The notes: generated by a model not told the origin, from the letters alone. Shown: positions 11,174 through 24,305, counted from the stretch's first letter. The stretch is 64,000 nt of DNA from Delphinus delphis (GCF_949987515.2 NC_082687.1:117657838-117721837), one strand, 5' to 3'. Made by a program: numbers and translations.

Positions 11174-13854
11174 ACAGCAATTTCACTGACAACCACCTTA
11201 ACTCTTTAAGAATGCATGAAAATTATTTAATAATCAAAATCCATCCCCAGGTCTAATTATGTGGTTCTGGGTCAGATATTATACAAAGAAATCGTTTATG
11301 CTTATCTGCAACTGGTTCCAGACCTCTACTTGTCATAATTCAGGATCTATATAAAAATTCTCAAAATTAAACTTACAAATGCTCTATCAAATTAAAAATG
11401 CAATGCATTCCAACAAGTGCTGGAATGGTTATTCTAAAACTGCCAATGAAGATAAACCCCATATTGAATAAATCAGAGCATTCAGTCTGAACCAAATTTT
11501 CTGAGCATTCAAAATGAGATTTGGGTACATATAGCCTACCATTAACTTAATCTTCAGCCTCAAGCTTTTATTCACTCTTTCTTCTTCTCCTGGATCAGTA
11601 ATGTAACCTCAGGGATTGAACCTACTAGCATTATGTTTTTCATCTGATGCTCTTGAGAAATGTTTTTTCCCTTAGGAAAGCGGTTACCGTCTTCTTTGTA
11701 AAAGACACTTGTTTATTATTTAAAGGGTAATGTGGAAAAAGAAAAAGAAAAGATCTTCACCATCACCATATCAAGTCCAGAACCGACGGAAACTTTTCGG
11801 AGTATTTTAGTTTTGTTGCTAAAACAAAGCTACGAGAAAATATCACAGGGGAATAAAAGCAATGGACAATTTATAAGTTTTCAAAAAACACGTAACTAGC
11901 CAATTCTTTAAGACTAAAATAGATCTAGATCAGCTGACAGTCTGCAATTAAACTCTGCTTATTCTTATAGCTATATTTTCATCCAGTCTGACTTGCAATT
12001 GTAGGATTATGTATAAAGCTGTAATGTTCTTCATCTGTTCCAAACTTACATGACAAGTTTAAGAAAAGCCCTAGTCAGTAGTGTGAGCAGAATATCATAG
12101 GCAAGCATCTACCCTGTCTCCGCCCTCTCACAGAAAGCATGTTCAAGCTTCCTCTCTTAAGCCTGTGGGATAAACACAGCAGGGATCTGCTGTATGAAAC
12201 CACAGCTTTTGTTCTTCCTGTGATTCCTCCAGTTCTTGAAATCCACAGACTTTCCTTTGAACTTGGGTGCTGAATATTTAACTCATTTAACATTTGTTTT
12301 GTTACCTTGTATTGATATTTGCTTTTTGGTATATAAGATCTCCCTCTTATTGAAACTGAAAAAAAAGTTTCTAAGTATCTTCCTTGCTTCATTTTTTTAA
12401 TATCCTCACTGCCTAGACCAGGACTCTACATATTGCAGTGATTCAACAATTACTTTCAAAACAAGATAATTTGTGTGTGGGGGGGGATGAGAATATTTTT
12501 AACTTAGGCGGGGGATGAGCAGATAAAATTATGTAGCTTAAAAAAAAATAAAAAATAAATAAAAATTTAAAAAATGTTATGTAGCTTAAATTCTAGAAAA
12601 CATTTACTTTTATATAAGTTGGAATTACACATTTGGTTCCATTAATGCTTTACTTTGTGATTTTTGGCAGGCATTAAATCTCTCTGATTCATCAAAGCAT
12701 TATATTTATTTCATAAAAATCTCATAAAATTCGCTGATATTTTTTGAAGTTTTTCACTGTTCTTTTAAAAGAAGATATAAACAATTGGATAGTTAGATAA
12801 AAATGCCCCTTTATTACACTGTAAAAGAAACTTATCATAATTCTTTTATTACAACTGCTATATTTGCATCAAAGAATTATATCATCAAATATGATAAAAT
12901 AAAATCAAAATGATAAAAACAGAGGAGGATAAGAGCTCTGATTTCAAATTAGATTTTTACTTAATAACTGGAGGTGACATTCAATCAAGAGAAAACAGGT
13001 ATCAGCCTAGCCTGACATTATTGGATATAATCTCTACCTCAGATCAATACGAAATTTTCACAGAATTTGCACTATTTCACAATGTCCTGGCTTCTACCTC
13101 ATTGGTGCAGCCCCTATAAATTAAAAAAAAAAAAAAGCACTCATCTCCACCATGTCATAACAAGCAATACTTCAAGAGAGGGCAGTATTTCAGAAATAGG
13201 TCATCTGAGATTAGAGAGAAAGAGTTGAGTTTCCCTGCACTTCTTTACTAAACATAAAAGAACCATCTGGTTATAGAAATAACTAATGCATGTGACAAAA
13301 ACAAAAAAAATTGATCCAAGTGCCCAGGTCTGAAAAATCCAGTGTTAAGCCTGAAAGAAATTTAACAGCAGCTCTAAAAATTCACACACTTGCTGCACAT
13401 TTTTTTCATGATGCTTCCTGTGCATATCACAGAGCACACTGGCCCAGATTAACATCAAACATGCTCCTGTAACTCTTTTATCCCTGGTAAAGATTTCTTC
13501 TTGTTTACTGGATGGACTCCTCTTAAGACATTATAGAGGATGTGACTCTGACCCCTCTTTCTCTCCCCCGCCCCTGCTCCCTGCCCTTCTTTCTCCCCGC
13601 CACCACTCTCTCTCATTTTAAAGAGTCCTTCTGCAGGGTGGTTGCAACACTGAACTTCGAAGAGCCATCAGAATATAGCCAGCTCACCTTCAAGCCCTGC
13701 TTCTACACGTAGCCACATCTCTCATCAGTGCACCTCCCACCCCCAAATCAATAGTAACCTAAATGTTTACTGCAGTGGCTCAAGAAAACATGAGGGGGAA
13801 GAAAGGAGAGTGTAGACATCATCCACGGCAGAATTTTAAGAAACCCTCTTGCCC
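10803..13854. other. AT-rich intronic DNA
   Basis: Apart from the TA/GA microsatellite, this is AT-rich sequence with no recognised exon or confident repeat. A pyrimidine-rich patch (13550-13620) and short poly-A stretches (12541-12573, 13122-13136) are the only compositional features. Confidence 0.5.
11106..11168. repeat. Compound (AT)n(AG)n microsatellite
   Basis: Thirteen AT units switch directly to about seventeen AG units. Confidence 0.97.
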
Positions 13855-14040
13855 AGGTTTAAATCTCAGCTTTGCCAGTTTTTAGTTACGTGACTTTGGC
13901 CAAGTTCCCTAAATGTCCCGTGTCTCAGTTTCATCATCTGTTAAGTGGGGATAAAATAATGACTACCTCCTATGGTTGTTATGAAGATTAAATGAATTAA
14001 TATATGTCAAGTCCTTAGAATAGTTTCCACCGGATAGGCA
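13855..14040 (+). mobile_element. MIR SINE
   Basis: Nearly full MIR order: a-a-a-t-c-t-c-a-g-c-t-t-t-g-c-c, t-g-a-c-t-t-t-g-g-c-c-a-a-g-t-t, t-c-t-c-a-g-t-t-t-c-a-t-c-a-t-c-t-g and g-a-t-t-a-a-a-t-g-a. Confidence 0.82.
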
Positions 14041-14220
14041 GTTATTTCCGAAGTCCTACTCTGTCGTCCCTCAAGCCATTCTGTTATAGAGCCTGGGCTG
14101 GCTCTCTTCTCTCCCCAGACCCCTTTACTTTTTGTCTTCATTCATCTTCTCTAGCCAGTAGCTCTCTGACCTTTCCAAAATAAATTATTTCAGCTTCCTC
14201 TAGCTTCTTCAGTCCCCACT

Positions 14221-14222
<2 letters not shown>

Positions 14223-14279
<57 letters not shown>
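14223..14279. repeat. (CA)28 microsatellite
   Basis: Twenty-eight uninterrupted CA units, likely polymorphic. The stretch to 14999 beyond it is AT-rich with no feature recognised. Confidence 0.97.
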
Positions 14280-14281
<2 letters not shown>

Positions 14282-14999
14282 TGCCAGTTAGCGCCATTGT
14301 CTTAGAAGGGAGTACGGAGAGGGGAAAATTGCAAAAACTTATCCTCTGTGATTTAAAAAAAAACTGTCACAGAAGTTTTAGGAATATCTATGATCCTGAC
14401 TTCTAAAAAAGCATTGCACTATTACACTTATGATTATAACACTAATGAAAAGAACTCCTGAAAATTTTTAATTAGTTGAGATACTTCACTAGAGGCGGAT
14501 GAAGTGATTACACATTTTACTGAATCTTAAAAATCTTCCTGAATTTTCTGGACTATGTTGTAGTTCAGACTTTAGTGTTCAATATTCAACTGCTCCCTTC
14601 AGGCAGCTCTCCAGAGTTGGTACCTTAAGTAACTGGGGTCACTAAAAGGTACCAGGACTGTTTTATAAACAGTCAGTAATGACATTTCTTCTTAGGTTTC
14701 TTGGTAATTAGTTGGAATCAGTGTTGGCTTACTCAATACAATTGGACTAATACAAAAAGGAGAAACCAAATTTACTTTGCCTCATTTATGAGGAAAAACA
14801 ATGAAAAGTATTTTTCTTTTACGCTTAAAGTTTGTTACAGCGTAACAGACCAGTTAAGTCAGGGATCGAGCTGCTTGTCATTTGATCCCAGCTGTTTGGT
14901 TATTACGTGGCTGATGACCTCTGCATACAACTTTATCATTCCTTGTTTCTCATAAGAGTTCAGTTAGTTCTATGTCTCCTTTAAAAAATAACAGCTGAC

Positions 15000-15235
15000 A
15001 TTTATTGATCACTCCCAGTGTGCCAGAAAGTATGGGAAGCCCTTTGCATGCACGGACACATTTAACCTTTACAACAACCCTGTGAGGCAGGTCCTTTTAT
15101 AACCCTCATTTTGCAGATGAGGAAACTGAGGATCAAAGGGATTAACCAGCTCCATCCTGGTTACTCATCATGTAAGTGGTGAGGGATTCAAGCCCAGAGC
15201 AAGCAATCTTAACAATTACTCCCCAAAGCCTTACT
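15000..15235 (-). mobile_element. MIR SINE, antisense
   Basis: Reverse-oriented MIR landmarks: t-g-a-c-a-t-t-t-a-t-t-g-a-t-c-a-c-t, c-a-a-c-a-a-c-c-c-t-g-t-g-a-g-g, g-c-a-g-a-t-g-a-g-g-a-a-a-c-t-g-a-g-g. Positions 15236-15960 that follow show nothing recognised. Confidence 0.82.
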
Positions 15236-15964
15236 GTGACTCTCCATTTTGATTTCAAAAGCTTCGTGGGAGAAAGAGTACTTTCTATTACGTGTACACA
15301 ACAGCAAACATTGCCCTGAGTTTGTTTATATAGCTATAATTTAAGGATAATTCTGGAAGTCGTATATGGCATCTTCTTAGGGGCCTTGGTTCTCGGTCAG
15401 CCAAAGTACTTTTTATACTTCAACAGCCATGCTGAGAGTATGCCTGTTTTTCTGACTGTTTCTCTTCATTCCTTTTTTTCTGAAGAAATAATTCTCACAG
15501 GAAATAATTTCAAACCAGGCAGGGTGAGCGTGGGAGGAGAGGGAACAAGGGGGAGAGGACAGAGAATAGGGAGGGTCAGCAAGATGTTTAAAAAGCTGTT
15601 TGGAAACCTTCCCATCAGTAAAGTTACTAAGACTCCAGTGAAGTTACGGAAGGTTGTTTATCTCATGAAATGCTTCATGTGAAAAAACTTTTGTGGAAAC
15701 CAGTGAAGAGCTCAGCCTTCATGTCAAGTTATCATAGGGGGAAACAGACAGCGGGAGAGGATGAAGGAGCACAGAGGAAGATCGCACTGAGGACGCTGAG
15801 GAACCCAGAAGAAATCTTAAGGAGAGCTCTGGACAATCACAATCTGGGGACCTGCAGCTGAACCCACTTTACTCAGGTCTGTTAGTGAGCAGACAACCCC
15901 TGACTGAGAGTGGGGTTATTCATTCATGCCATCAAATTTAATGGCTAAGATTTTTAAAAAACTG

Positions 15965-16665
15965 ACCATACCATGCGTTGCCTCGGATGTGAAGCAATTG
16001 CAACTCTCATACATTGCTGGTAAAAAAGCAATATGGTACAGCCACTTTGGAAAGGAGTTTGGAAGTCTCTTATAAAATTAAACATACACCCACCATTTGA
16101 CCTGGAAATTCCCCTCCTATATATTTACCAAAGAGAAATGAAAACATGTCCACAAAAAGACCTGTATGCAAACAGTGGCTTTTCTTCTAACAGACAAAAA
16201 CCGGAAACAACTCAAATGTATATCGACAGATGAATGGATCATCAAATTGCGGCAGATCCATACCAAGGAATCATCACTCAGCAATAAAAAGGAACACACT
16301 GCTGACACGCAATAGCATGGATGAATCTCACAAGCATTATGCTAAGTGAAAGAAGCCAGACACACAAGACTACATACTGTATGACTCCACTTATACGATT
16401 TATATGACACTCTAGAAAAGGCAAAACGACAGTGACAGAAAACAGATCAGGGATTCTCAGGGGCTGGGGGTTGAGGGAGGAGGAGGTCAACTACATGGGA
16501 AATATCTGAGGGGACAGAAATGTTCTGTATCTTGATTATAGTGGTGGTTATATAACTGTACATGCATTTGTCAAAAACTCATCAAATTATACACTTAAAA
16601 TGGGTGAATTTTATGGTACGTCATTCATACCTCAATACAGTGGGGATTTTTGTTATTGTTGTTTT
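15965..16665 (+). mobile_element. Ancient L1 3' portion
   Basis: It has old L1 ORF2 C-terminal and 3' UTR order: g-g-t-a-c-a-g-c-c-a-c-t-t-t-g-g-a-a, a-c-a-g-a-t-g-a-a-t-g-g-a-t, g-c-t-a-a-g-t-g-a-a-a-g-a-a-g-c-c, c-a-t-t-t-g-t-c-a-a-a-a-a-c-t-c-a-t. It is heavily mutated, with no intact frame. Confidence 0.85.
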
Positions 16666-16969
16666 AGTTTAAATCATCCTCACTGGTAGTCATAAAGACA
16701 GAAACGCGTGTATCCAGAGGTTGCTCTCTTACAGAAGGGCAGTCTCACCTGCTTCACCCTGTTGACTGTGCTGCACATTCTCATGGGTTCCCCCAATCCC
16801 CATTGCTCATGCTATTTAAAAAGAGATATTTAACCAGAGCATGATTCAAGCTGAATCTCTCACCCAGTACAAAGTTGTTTTTCAGGCCAAGGTTTTAAAA
16901 CATACTTACAAATTAAAAGCTGAACATCATCTTTTTAAGTGCACACAATCATAATCCTTGGTTTATAAC

Positions 16970-17110
16970 TAGGGCAGCCAGATAAAATATAGGATGTCCA
17001 GTCAAATTTAATTTTAGATGAACAACAAATAATTTTTTAGTATAACTATGTCCCCAATATTGCATAAGACATGCTTTTTATTTGCTTTATCTAGCAGTCT
17101 GCTTAAGAAC
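16970..17110. mobile_element. Palindromic non-autonomous DNA transposon-like fragment
   Basis: It contains g-c-c-a-g-a-t-a-a-a-a-t-a-t-a-g-g-a and a-a-c-a-a-a-t-a-a-t-t-t-t-t-t-a-g-t-a-t, part of a common old mammalian repeat with inverted-repeat structure. A related copy is at 35905-36045. Confidence 0.5.
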
Positions 17111-17765
17111 ACCACTGGTCCATGCATGGCCTTTTCAATTTTATTTATTCATTCACAATTAATTAGCTAATTAATTATTGAATCTCATATGCATGTTGTA
17201 GCTGCAGGAATTTTTAGTAATTGTGGCTGTAACTACCCTCTTAAAAAACCATGCAGCAACTCTAAGGCACTGAGAACTTATCTTAGACTACTGATAAGTG
17301 ACTGATTTAGGATCCTGTTCATTAAAATATCTGTAGACCCAGTGCATCAGCATCAACTTGTTGCTTGTTAGAAAAGAATCTCACTCAGGTCTCACCTAGA
17401 CCTACTGAATTCAGAATCTGCATTTTAAGATTCATATGCACATTATTGTTTTAGAAGGACCGATTTAGAAAACCGTGTTTTAGGAAAATTCCCAAGGGCA
17501 TATGCAGGGTGGATTAAAGGGAAATTGACTTAAAGTACAGAAACCCCTCACAAGAATATTTTAAAAGTTCAGGCATTACTTCAAGATCTGAATTATGGTA
17601 CAGGCAGCAGGAATGAAAAGAAAGAGATCAAAATGAGAAACAGTAACAGAAAAAAAAAAAAAAATCGATGGGACCTGGTAAAGGACTGGATGGAGGATGG
17701 AGAGGAAAGATGTCAGAATCGGAATATAAATCAAGTAGAACCAGCAAAGTGTTTCTTGTATCCCT

Positions 17766-17937
17766 GGCAGTGGTTCTCAACCTTAGCAGCACATGATAAC
17801 CACCTGGGAGCTTTAAGAAATACTGATGCCTAGGTCCCAACACCAGAGATTCTGATTTAAGGTGAAAGCTGGGCATTAGAATTTCGAAATGCTCCCCAGG
17901 TGATTTTAATGTGCAGCCAAGGTTAAGAACCACAAAT
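17766..17937 (+). mobile_element. MER5A hAT-Charlie element
   Basis: It runs from c-a-g-t-g-g-t-t-c-t-c-a-a-c-c to g-g-t-t-a-a-g-a-a-c-c-a-c, i.e. with both terminal inverted repeats visible. The internal c-a-g-a-g-a-t-t-c-t-g-a-t-t is typical. Confidence 0.85.
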
Positions 17938-17971
17938 ATGGGCTCTTTCAATCTACTTGTTTTCATTGAGG

Positions 17972-18125
17972 AAGATGATTTTCAACCCTGGTTACACTTT
18001 AGAATTCTTGGGGGATCTTTAAAAATGTATCCGTATCTAGACCCTGCCCTTAGGAATTCTAATGTAATTGGTAATATTTTAGAGTCTCACAGTTGACTGT
18101 AATGTGTAGACAGGGCTGAGGACAC
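17972..18125 (+). mobile_element. Second MER5-like fragment
   Basis: A more degraded copy of the same order starts t-t-t-t-c-a-a-c-c-c-t-g-g-t-t-a-c-a-c and ends with a-g-a-c-a-g-g-g-c-t-g-a-g-g. It lies directly after the previous MER5A copy. Confidence 0.55.
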
Positions 18126-18501
18126 TCAATTGAAGCATTCAGTTTAAATGATGACTATTTTTTTTCTCAAGTAAATGTAAAATGAAGAGAGAATTCAGTG
18201 CTTATAGAATCCAAACCTTCTAGTTAGGTGAAATATAAACCAACCTATTTTCATTTGCTTGTTACAATTTCACAATAAATTTTGCTTGGTGTTATATACA
18301 ATTTCTATTTTTTCAAAACCTCATTTTGAATCCAAACAAAAAAATCAGCTGATTACCACTGCAATTGGATAACCATTTAAGAAATAAGCGTTATTCAGAT
18401 GTGTAAAATATAACATGAAATAAATTGATTACAACCACAATTATACATCTTAGGATTCAGTAAGGTCCTCAGGAAAGAGGGGTAAAGAAATGACATGTCT
18501 A

Positions 18502-18849
18502 GGGACTTCCCTGGTGGTGCAGTGGTTAAGAATCTGCCTGCCAGTGCAGGGGACATGGGTTTGAACCCTGGTCCGGGGAAATCCCACACGCCGTGGAGCA
18601 ACTAAGCCCATGTGCCACAACTACTGAGCCTGCACTCTAGAGCCCATGAGCCACAACTACTGAGCCCGTGTGCCACAACTACTGAAGCCCACGAGCCTAG
18701 AGCCCGTGCTCCACAAGAGAAGCTACCTTGCTGAGAAGCCCGTGCACCGCAACAAAGAGTAGCCCCCATTCAACGCAACTAGAGAAACCCCATGTACAGC
18801 AATTAAGACCCAACACAGCCATAAATAAATACATAAATTTATTAAATAA
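18502..18849 (+). mobile_element. CHR-1 SINE, long form
   Basis: It has the head g-g-g-a-c-t-t-c-c-c-t-g-g, several c-t-a-c-t-g-a-g-c-c body repeats, and an a-a-t-a-a-a tail. A perfect 18-base target duplication (a-a-a-g-a-a-a-t-g-a-c-a-t-g-t-c-t-a) lies at 18484-18501 and 18850-18867. Confidence 0.97.
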
Positions 18850-19049
18850 AAAGAAATGACATGTCTAAAATTTATTTCTAAGTCAAAGTAAAGTACCAGG
18901 AGTCAACCCTATTACTAAAGTCTAAATCAAAAACATCAAGCAGAACATTTAAGCACTTTATAGTTAACTTGTCACTGCAGCATTATTTCGTAAGTGTGCA
19001 AAGTGAAAAATTGTTTTCAAAAAGAAAAATGTTTCTAAATGACCTTTTA

Positions 19050-19163
<114 letters not shown>

Positions 19164-21619
19164 CTAGTAAGGAAGAAGAAATTCAATTTAGTGACTGACC
19201 TGTTCAAAGATTGATTTGATTTTTCTGATTTATAGGATTAGAGAAATCTAATTGTCGACTCACCTTGTTGCTCTGAATGACAATTTTATTATTGTAAAAG
19301 GCATCAGAGCATACAAGTACATATCATCTTTAACAAAGATAAATTTAAGGGTTTTTTAGCAGCTAGTATTTATGAAAAAAATACAGATGTAAACAAATGT
19401 TAAGAAATAAAGGAAATTCAAAATATTAGCCAATTTAGATAGCCTCACTTAAACTCAGGAAAAAGTGGCAACTCTCCTCCTCTGTAATACAATTTGCCTA
19501 TTCCCATCGCACTGATTCTTCTGAAAAAGAAAAGCATCTTTGGTCTGAAACTTTTCCTATAAAACCCACCACCTCCAAAATGACCTTTTCAATACTGACT
19601 TGACTTCCCTTGTAATGACTGTATATATATTTCCTCAGTATTCTGTATTTCTATCTCAGGTGTTTCATAAGAATTAAAATCTTTTCTTTCTTTTTGTATA
19701 TAATAAAACTGCATGGCCTTCATCAGACTACAAACAATTCCTCAATCTTTTGAATCTCTTTCCCCTTTTACAAAGTACATCTTCCCACATCCAATAATCA
19801 CAAAGGACTGCTGAAAGGTGTAAAAGTTCTAAATGTGGGTTAAAGAAAGAAAGATACAGGCTATCTTCCATTAAACCAGATTGAGGAGATCAAAGGTAGG
19901 CTGTAAATTCTATGAGGGGCTTTTTTTGGTTCACCACACTGTATTCCCAAGATTAGCACAGGAACTCAAAAACATCTGTTAAACAAATGAAGGAATTCAT
20001 TAACAAATGATATCACAGTTATCCAACATGATCACTTTTAGCTTACTATAGTTTAAAGCAAACCTTATAGGTAGGAGGAAAAATATACTCAAGGAAATGG
20101 ACACAGACCAATACATGAGATACAATTAGTACGGAAGCAAACATACCAGAACATAAACATCTGAATGAATATTGTTCCCCTCAAAGCAACAGCCTTGGGA
20201 ACTTACATGCTCAACCTAATAATAGCATTATTGTTCTAAAAACTCTGCTTTTGGAATTCCCTTCAGAAAATATGGAATAGTCACACTGGAAAAAATCCTC
20301 ATCTTTGAAGGTCATTTCTTTTTTTTTTTTTTTTAATTAGTCTAAAGTCACGCAAAGCCAAAGCTGTGAATGAAGTAAACGATTCCATCAACTCGGGTCA
20401 GAAATGAGGCCGATTTTCCCCATGGGAGGACCGAACATGGCATTGAAGGCAATTTCAAAAGAAGAGCTATAAAATGGTAGAAAATCAATGCAAATATTTT
20501 ATATTATAAATATACACGACTGCATTTTTAGTTTTTCTGCAAACATGCTCAAAGTTATACTGAAAGACAGAGAAAACCTTGGCTCAATGTTTCCAAAAAA
20601 CGGTCCTTAAATAGCATACTATATTGCAAGGTATCTAAAGAAAGCAGACAGGATACTGACACGGACAAATTAAAAGAAGATAAAAATTATGAATTTATAT
20701 AGTGAATTATTCTACAAGCTAATAATCAAAATATGAATAGAAATGCATCCTCAGCAATTATTTTGTTAATGAATATCTGAATTACAAGACCAATTTATAA
20801 AAAAGAGGATTAAACCCAACTATCTAATCAAAGCAGGAGTCTGAAATTAGTAGCACTTCCATAGAATTTTTTTGTGCATACTGGAAGTTTAAAATAAACA
20901 GCAGCCCTGGATTTCATTCTTCATTGAAGGAGGTAGGAGTAATGTATACTTCAAAATCACTTTAAGTGAATTTTGGCATCTCAAAGAATTTTTCCTTTAA
21001 TAATGTACCCAGTGCAGGGGCTATAAACACATAGAGAACTTCTAACCCCTCTAGGTCCAAGTAAACATTGAAAGAAAAACGGAGCACTATTATTTCATTA
21101 TTATTGTGATTATTTCTTTCACTGTTTATGAGAACATGACAGTGTAAGAAAACCCACAAAGCTTAGAGATCCATCTCCCATACTAAAACAACTAGTACCA
21201 GACTTGCCCTCCTGCTGAAAAATACAAGATGAGACCAAATACATGCGATAACTAAACTACACACAGTGAAGAAGGGAATACACATGATGGCCTTGCAATA
21301 ATCCGGTTCCTCCTGGGGGCAGGCAGGTGGTATCCTGGGGGCAGGCAGAGTAACAGCTCCAAATAGAACTGAATTCAGGGCTTCTAAAGTGGCTGGTATG
21401 TGCAAGGCAAAGTACCTGATCAGAGATGCTGTGCTTTGGGTGGGGTTAGGGGTGTAAAGGAGGATTGGCAGAAGAGTGAGTGGCTAGTCACTTCACAGAC
21501 ATGTATTTGGCAAGACTCTAAGAGACCTAGCAAAGATTACCTGTTGAAGGCTGAAAGTGAATGGCGATAACCAATTCTAAAAATGTTTGACGACACTGGG
21601 GTTCTACCCACCAGAGCAG
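19164..21619. other. AT-rich intron 2 DNA, unassigned
   Basis: No exon or confident repeat recognised. A T run lies at about 20318-20334. Confidence 0.5.
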
Positions 21620-22700
21620 ATACCTCACTAGGCACCTCAGGCATTCAGCTGAGACACAGAAAGGCCACTCCTTGGGGGGTAAGGACCGGAGCAGCATTCC
21701 CTAAGACTAAATTTAAAACTAAAGTAGATCCATCCTAACAAATAATAACACCAAACCTGACAGGACCGAAAGGATCTTCCAGTAACTCCACTGTCTACAA
21801 GAACAAAGGTCAGCTCTGTTTTAAAGGAAGTTGATATAATCCAAATGCCCTGCAACAAAACATTTGCAATGTCCAGCATACAATAAAAGAAAATCACAAC
21901 ACATGTGAAGAAACAGGAAATTGAAACCCACCGTGAAGAAAAAAAGCAGTCAATAGAAAACGACCCCAAGATTATTCAGATGTTGGAATTAACAAACAGG
22001 GACCTCGAAGGAGCTATTATAAATGTATTTAAGGACTGAAGAGAAAATATGGTAATAATGAACAGATGGAAATCTCTGCAGAAAGAAAAAGTATTTTTAA
22101 AAAGCCAAATGTAAATTCTAGAACTGAAAAGTACACAGTCTAAAACCAAGAGTTCACTGATGGATTTAACAGCAGATTGGAAACAATGGAAGGGTCAGTG
22201 AACCTGAAGACAGATGGACAGAAAGTATCCAATCCAAAGGACTGAGAGGACAAAAAAAAAAAAACCTGTAAAAAGTTAACAGAGCCTCAGTGTTCTGTGG
22301 GACAACATCAAATAGTCTAACATATATACAACTGGAGTCCAAAGAGAAGAGAATGGAGCAGAAAAAATATTTAAACATATGACCAAAAATTTCCCAAAGT
22401 TAGTGAAAACCTTAAATATATACACAGTGTGAAAATGATATATACTATGAAACATATAAGGTGAAAAATGAAGCCGAGCAGACTTCTCATAAGAAAAGTG
22501 AAAACCAGAAAAATGTGGGAGAACTTTTTAAGTGTTAAAAGAAAACTACTATTAACTAAGAATCGTCTAGACAGTGAAAATATCTTTCAAGATTACAGGC
22601 AAAATAAAGCCATTTTCAGATAAACAAAATCAGAGAATTCGTCACCACCAGACCAGGACTAAAGAAACGTTAATGAGAGATCTTCAGCTTGAAGAGAAAG
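21620..22700 (+). mobile_element. Ancient L1/HAL1 ORF1-related segment
   Basis: The order matches an old L1M/HAL1 5' to ORF1 region: c-a-a-t-g-t-c-c-a-g-c-a-t-a-c-a-a-t, a-t-t-a-a-c-a-g-c-a-g-a-t-t-g-g (approximately), g-t-g-g-g-a-c-a-a-c-a-t-c-a-a-a. No frame survives. Confidence 0.6.
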
Positions 22701-22784
22701 ATAAGAGATTCTACAGAAGGGAGTAAAGAGCTTGGAACATGGCTTGAGCACATGCACAAATATATGAAGAATAAGGAAACGAAT

Positions 22785-23028
22785 CCACAAAGATATTGCT
22801 ATGATTTATGTCAACGAGTGTACTGCCTATGTTTTCCTCTAGGAGTTTTATAGTATCTGGTCTTACATTTAGGTCTTTAATCCATTTTGAGTTTATTTTT
22901 GTGTATGGTCTTAGAAAATGTTCTAATTTCATTCTTTTACATGTAGCTGTTCAGTTTTCCCAGCACCACTTATTGAAGAGACTGTCTTTTATCCATTGTA
23001 TATTCTTGCCTCTTTTGTCAGAGATTTG

Positions 23029-23029
<1 letters not shown>
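22785..23029 (-). mobile_element. L1 ORF2 fragment, inverted part of a twin-primed copy
   Basis: Read on the minus strand this is the L1 ORF2 piece also present at about 62850-63050 (plus strand). It includes the reverse complements of a-a-t-a-a-g-t-g-g-t-g-c-t-g-g-g-a-a-a-a and g-a-c-c-t-a-a-a-t-g-t-a-a-g-a. It abuts a TG tract and then a plus-oriented L1 3' end. Confidence 0.85.

Positions 23030-23070
<41 letters not shown>
23030..23070. repeat. (TG)20 microsatellite at an L1 inversion junction
   Basis: About twenty uninterrupted TG units separate the minus-oriented and plus-oriented L1 parts. Confidence 0.95.
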
Positions 23071-23072
<2 letters not shown>

Positions 23073-23445
23073 TATGGAATATTACTCAGCCATAAAAAAG
23101 AATGAAATAATGTCATTTGCAGCAACATGGATGGACCTACAGATTACCATACTACATGAAGTAAGCCATACATAGAAAGACAAATATTATATGATATCAC
23201 TTATGTGTGGAATCTAAAAAAGAAAAGAAAAAGACATAAATGAACTTATTTACAAGACAGAAACAGTCCCTCAGACATAGAAAACAAACTTATGGAAAGG
23301 GGAGGGTAATAAATTAGGAGTTTGGGATTAACATATACACATTACTATATATAAAACAGATAATCAACAAGGACCTGCTGTGTAGCACAGGGAACTATAT
23401 TCAATATTTTCTAATAACCTATGAGAGAAATGAATCTGAGAAAGA
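23071..23445 (+). mobile_element. L1 3' end, forward part of the same copy
   Basis: It starts at t-a-t-g-g-a-a-t-a-t-t-a-c-t-c-a-g-c-c and continues through c-a-a-c-a-t-g-g-a-t-g-g-a-c-c-t and g-t-a-g-c-a-c-a-g-g-g-a-a-c-t. It parallels 54300-54660 in the complete copy downstream. An AT-rich, partly palindromic tract follows at 23446-23500. Confidence 0.88.
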
Positions 23446-23639
23446 ACATATATATATATTACACATATAATATATATAATATTATATTATATATATTAAG
23501 AAAAGAGGAAAAAAAAATATACCTTGAGGTGTTAGATTGAAGTTGGAGGTAAGAATTCATTGCTTATCATATAGTGAGTAGTTACATATAGGAATAAATA
23601 AAATACAAGTGTCTGTGTGTCTGTGTATATATTTTTTTC

Positions 23640-24305
23640 TAGCTCTGTCTGCTGATAAACTAGTAGCAGTGAGCACACCTACTGCCTAGATCCTGGTTTC
23701 TAAATACCATCCCCTCCACTGAAAGGAACCAGGGCTCCTTGGGAAAAAGAATGATCATAGGGCTAGGTCAGGGAAAGTAAAAGATGAGTCTGGAACATCT
23801 TGTTAAGCAGTTAAAACTTTCAGCTCCCCTAGAGAGCAAGAAAATGCCAAGAGTGATGGGGACACATCAAAAAGACATAGGAGCCGGTAAATCTGATATA
23901 ATCTGAGAATTTGAATAAATAAAGATAGTAACAGAGCATAACTCATTAAACAAAATAAAAATGTCCATAATGATAGAAATAAATAAATAATGAATGAATA
24001 AAGAAGGCAAAGCCCTTCTTTACATTGGAATGTCGACTAATATATATATAAGGTATTATGAAGTTGGAAAATCAGTGGATGACAAAACTGGTAAAGGTAC
24101 TGATGAGGAATAGAATATCTACACAATATCAAAATATCTCCTCTTAAGATACTTAATTACAATGGGAAAATTATAACTTTATAGTGGAAAAACCTAGTGG
24201 ATACCGCTTTAACCAAGTTATCAAATTTAACATCATCAATACCGGGGTAGAGTAACATCATATGCTACCTGGTAACGTATGCTAAGAAGGTCTGTGGTAT
24301 AATAA
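23640..24305 (+). mobile_element. Ancient L1-type 3' region, copy A, left part
   Basis: It includes c-c-t-g-g-t-t-t-c-t-a-a-a-t-a-c-c and a-a-a-g-g-a-a-c-c-a-g-g. The same order occurs in copy B at 52560-53044 and 54819-55125, so both are copies of one old repeat. Confidence 0.65.

Noticed and set aside
18502..18849. tRNA gene signal in SINE heads
   Set aside because: The head of CHR SINEs is tRNA-derived but diverged and lacks a complete cloverleaf; it is part of a retroposon with target duplications.
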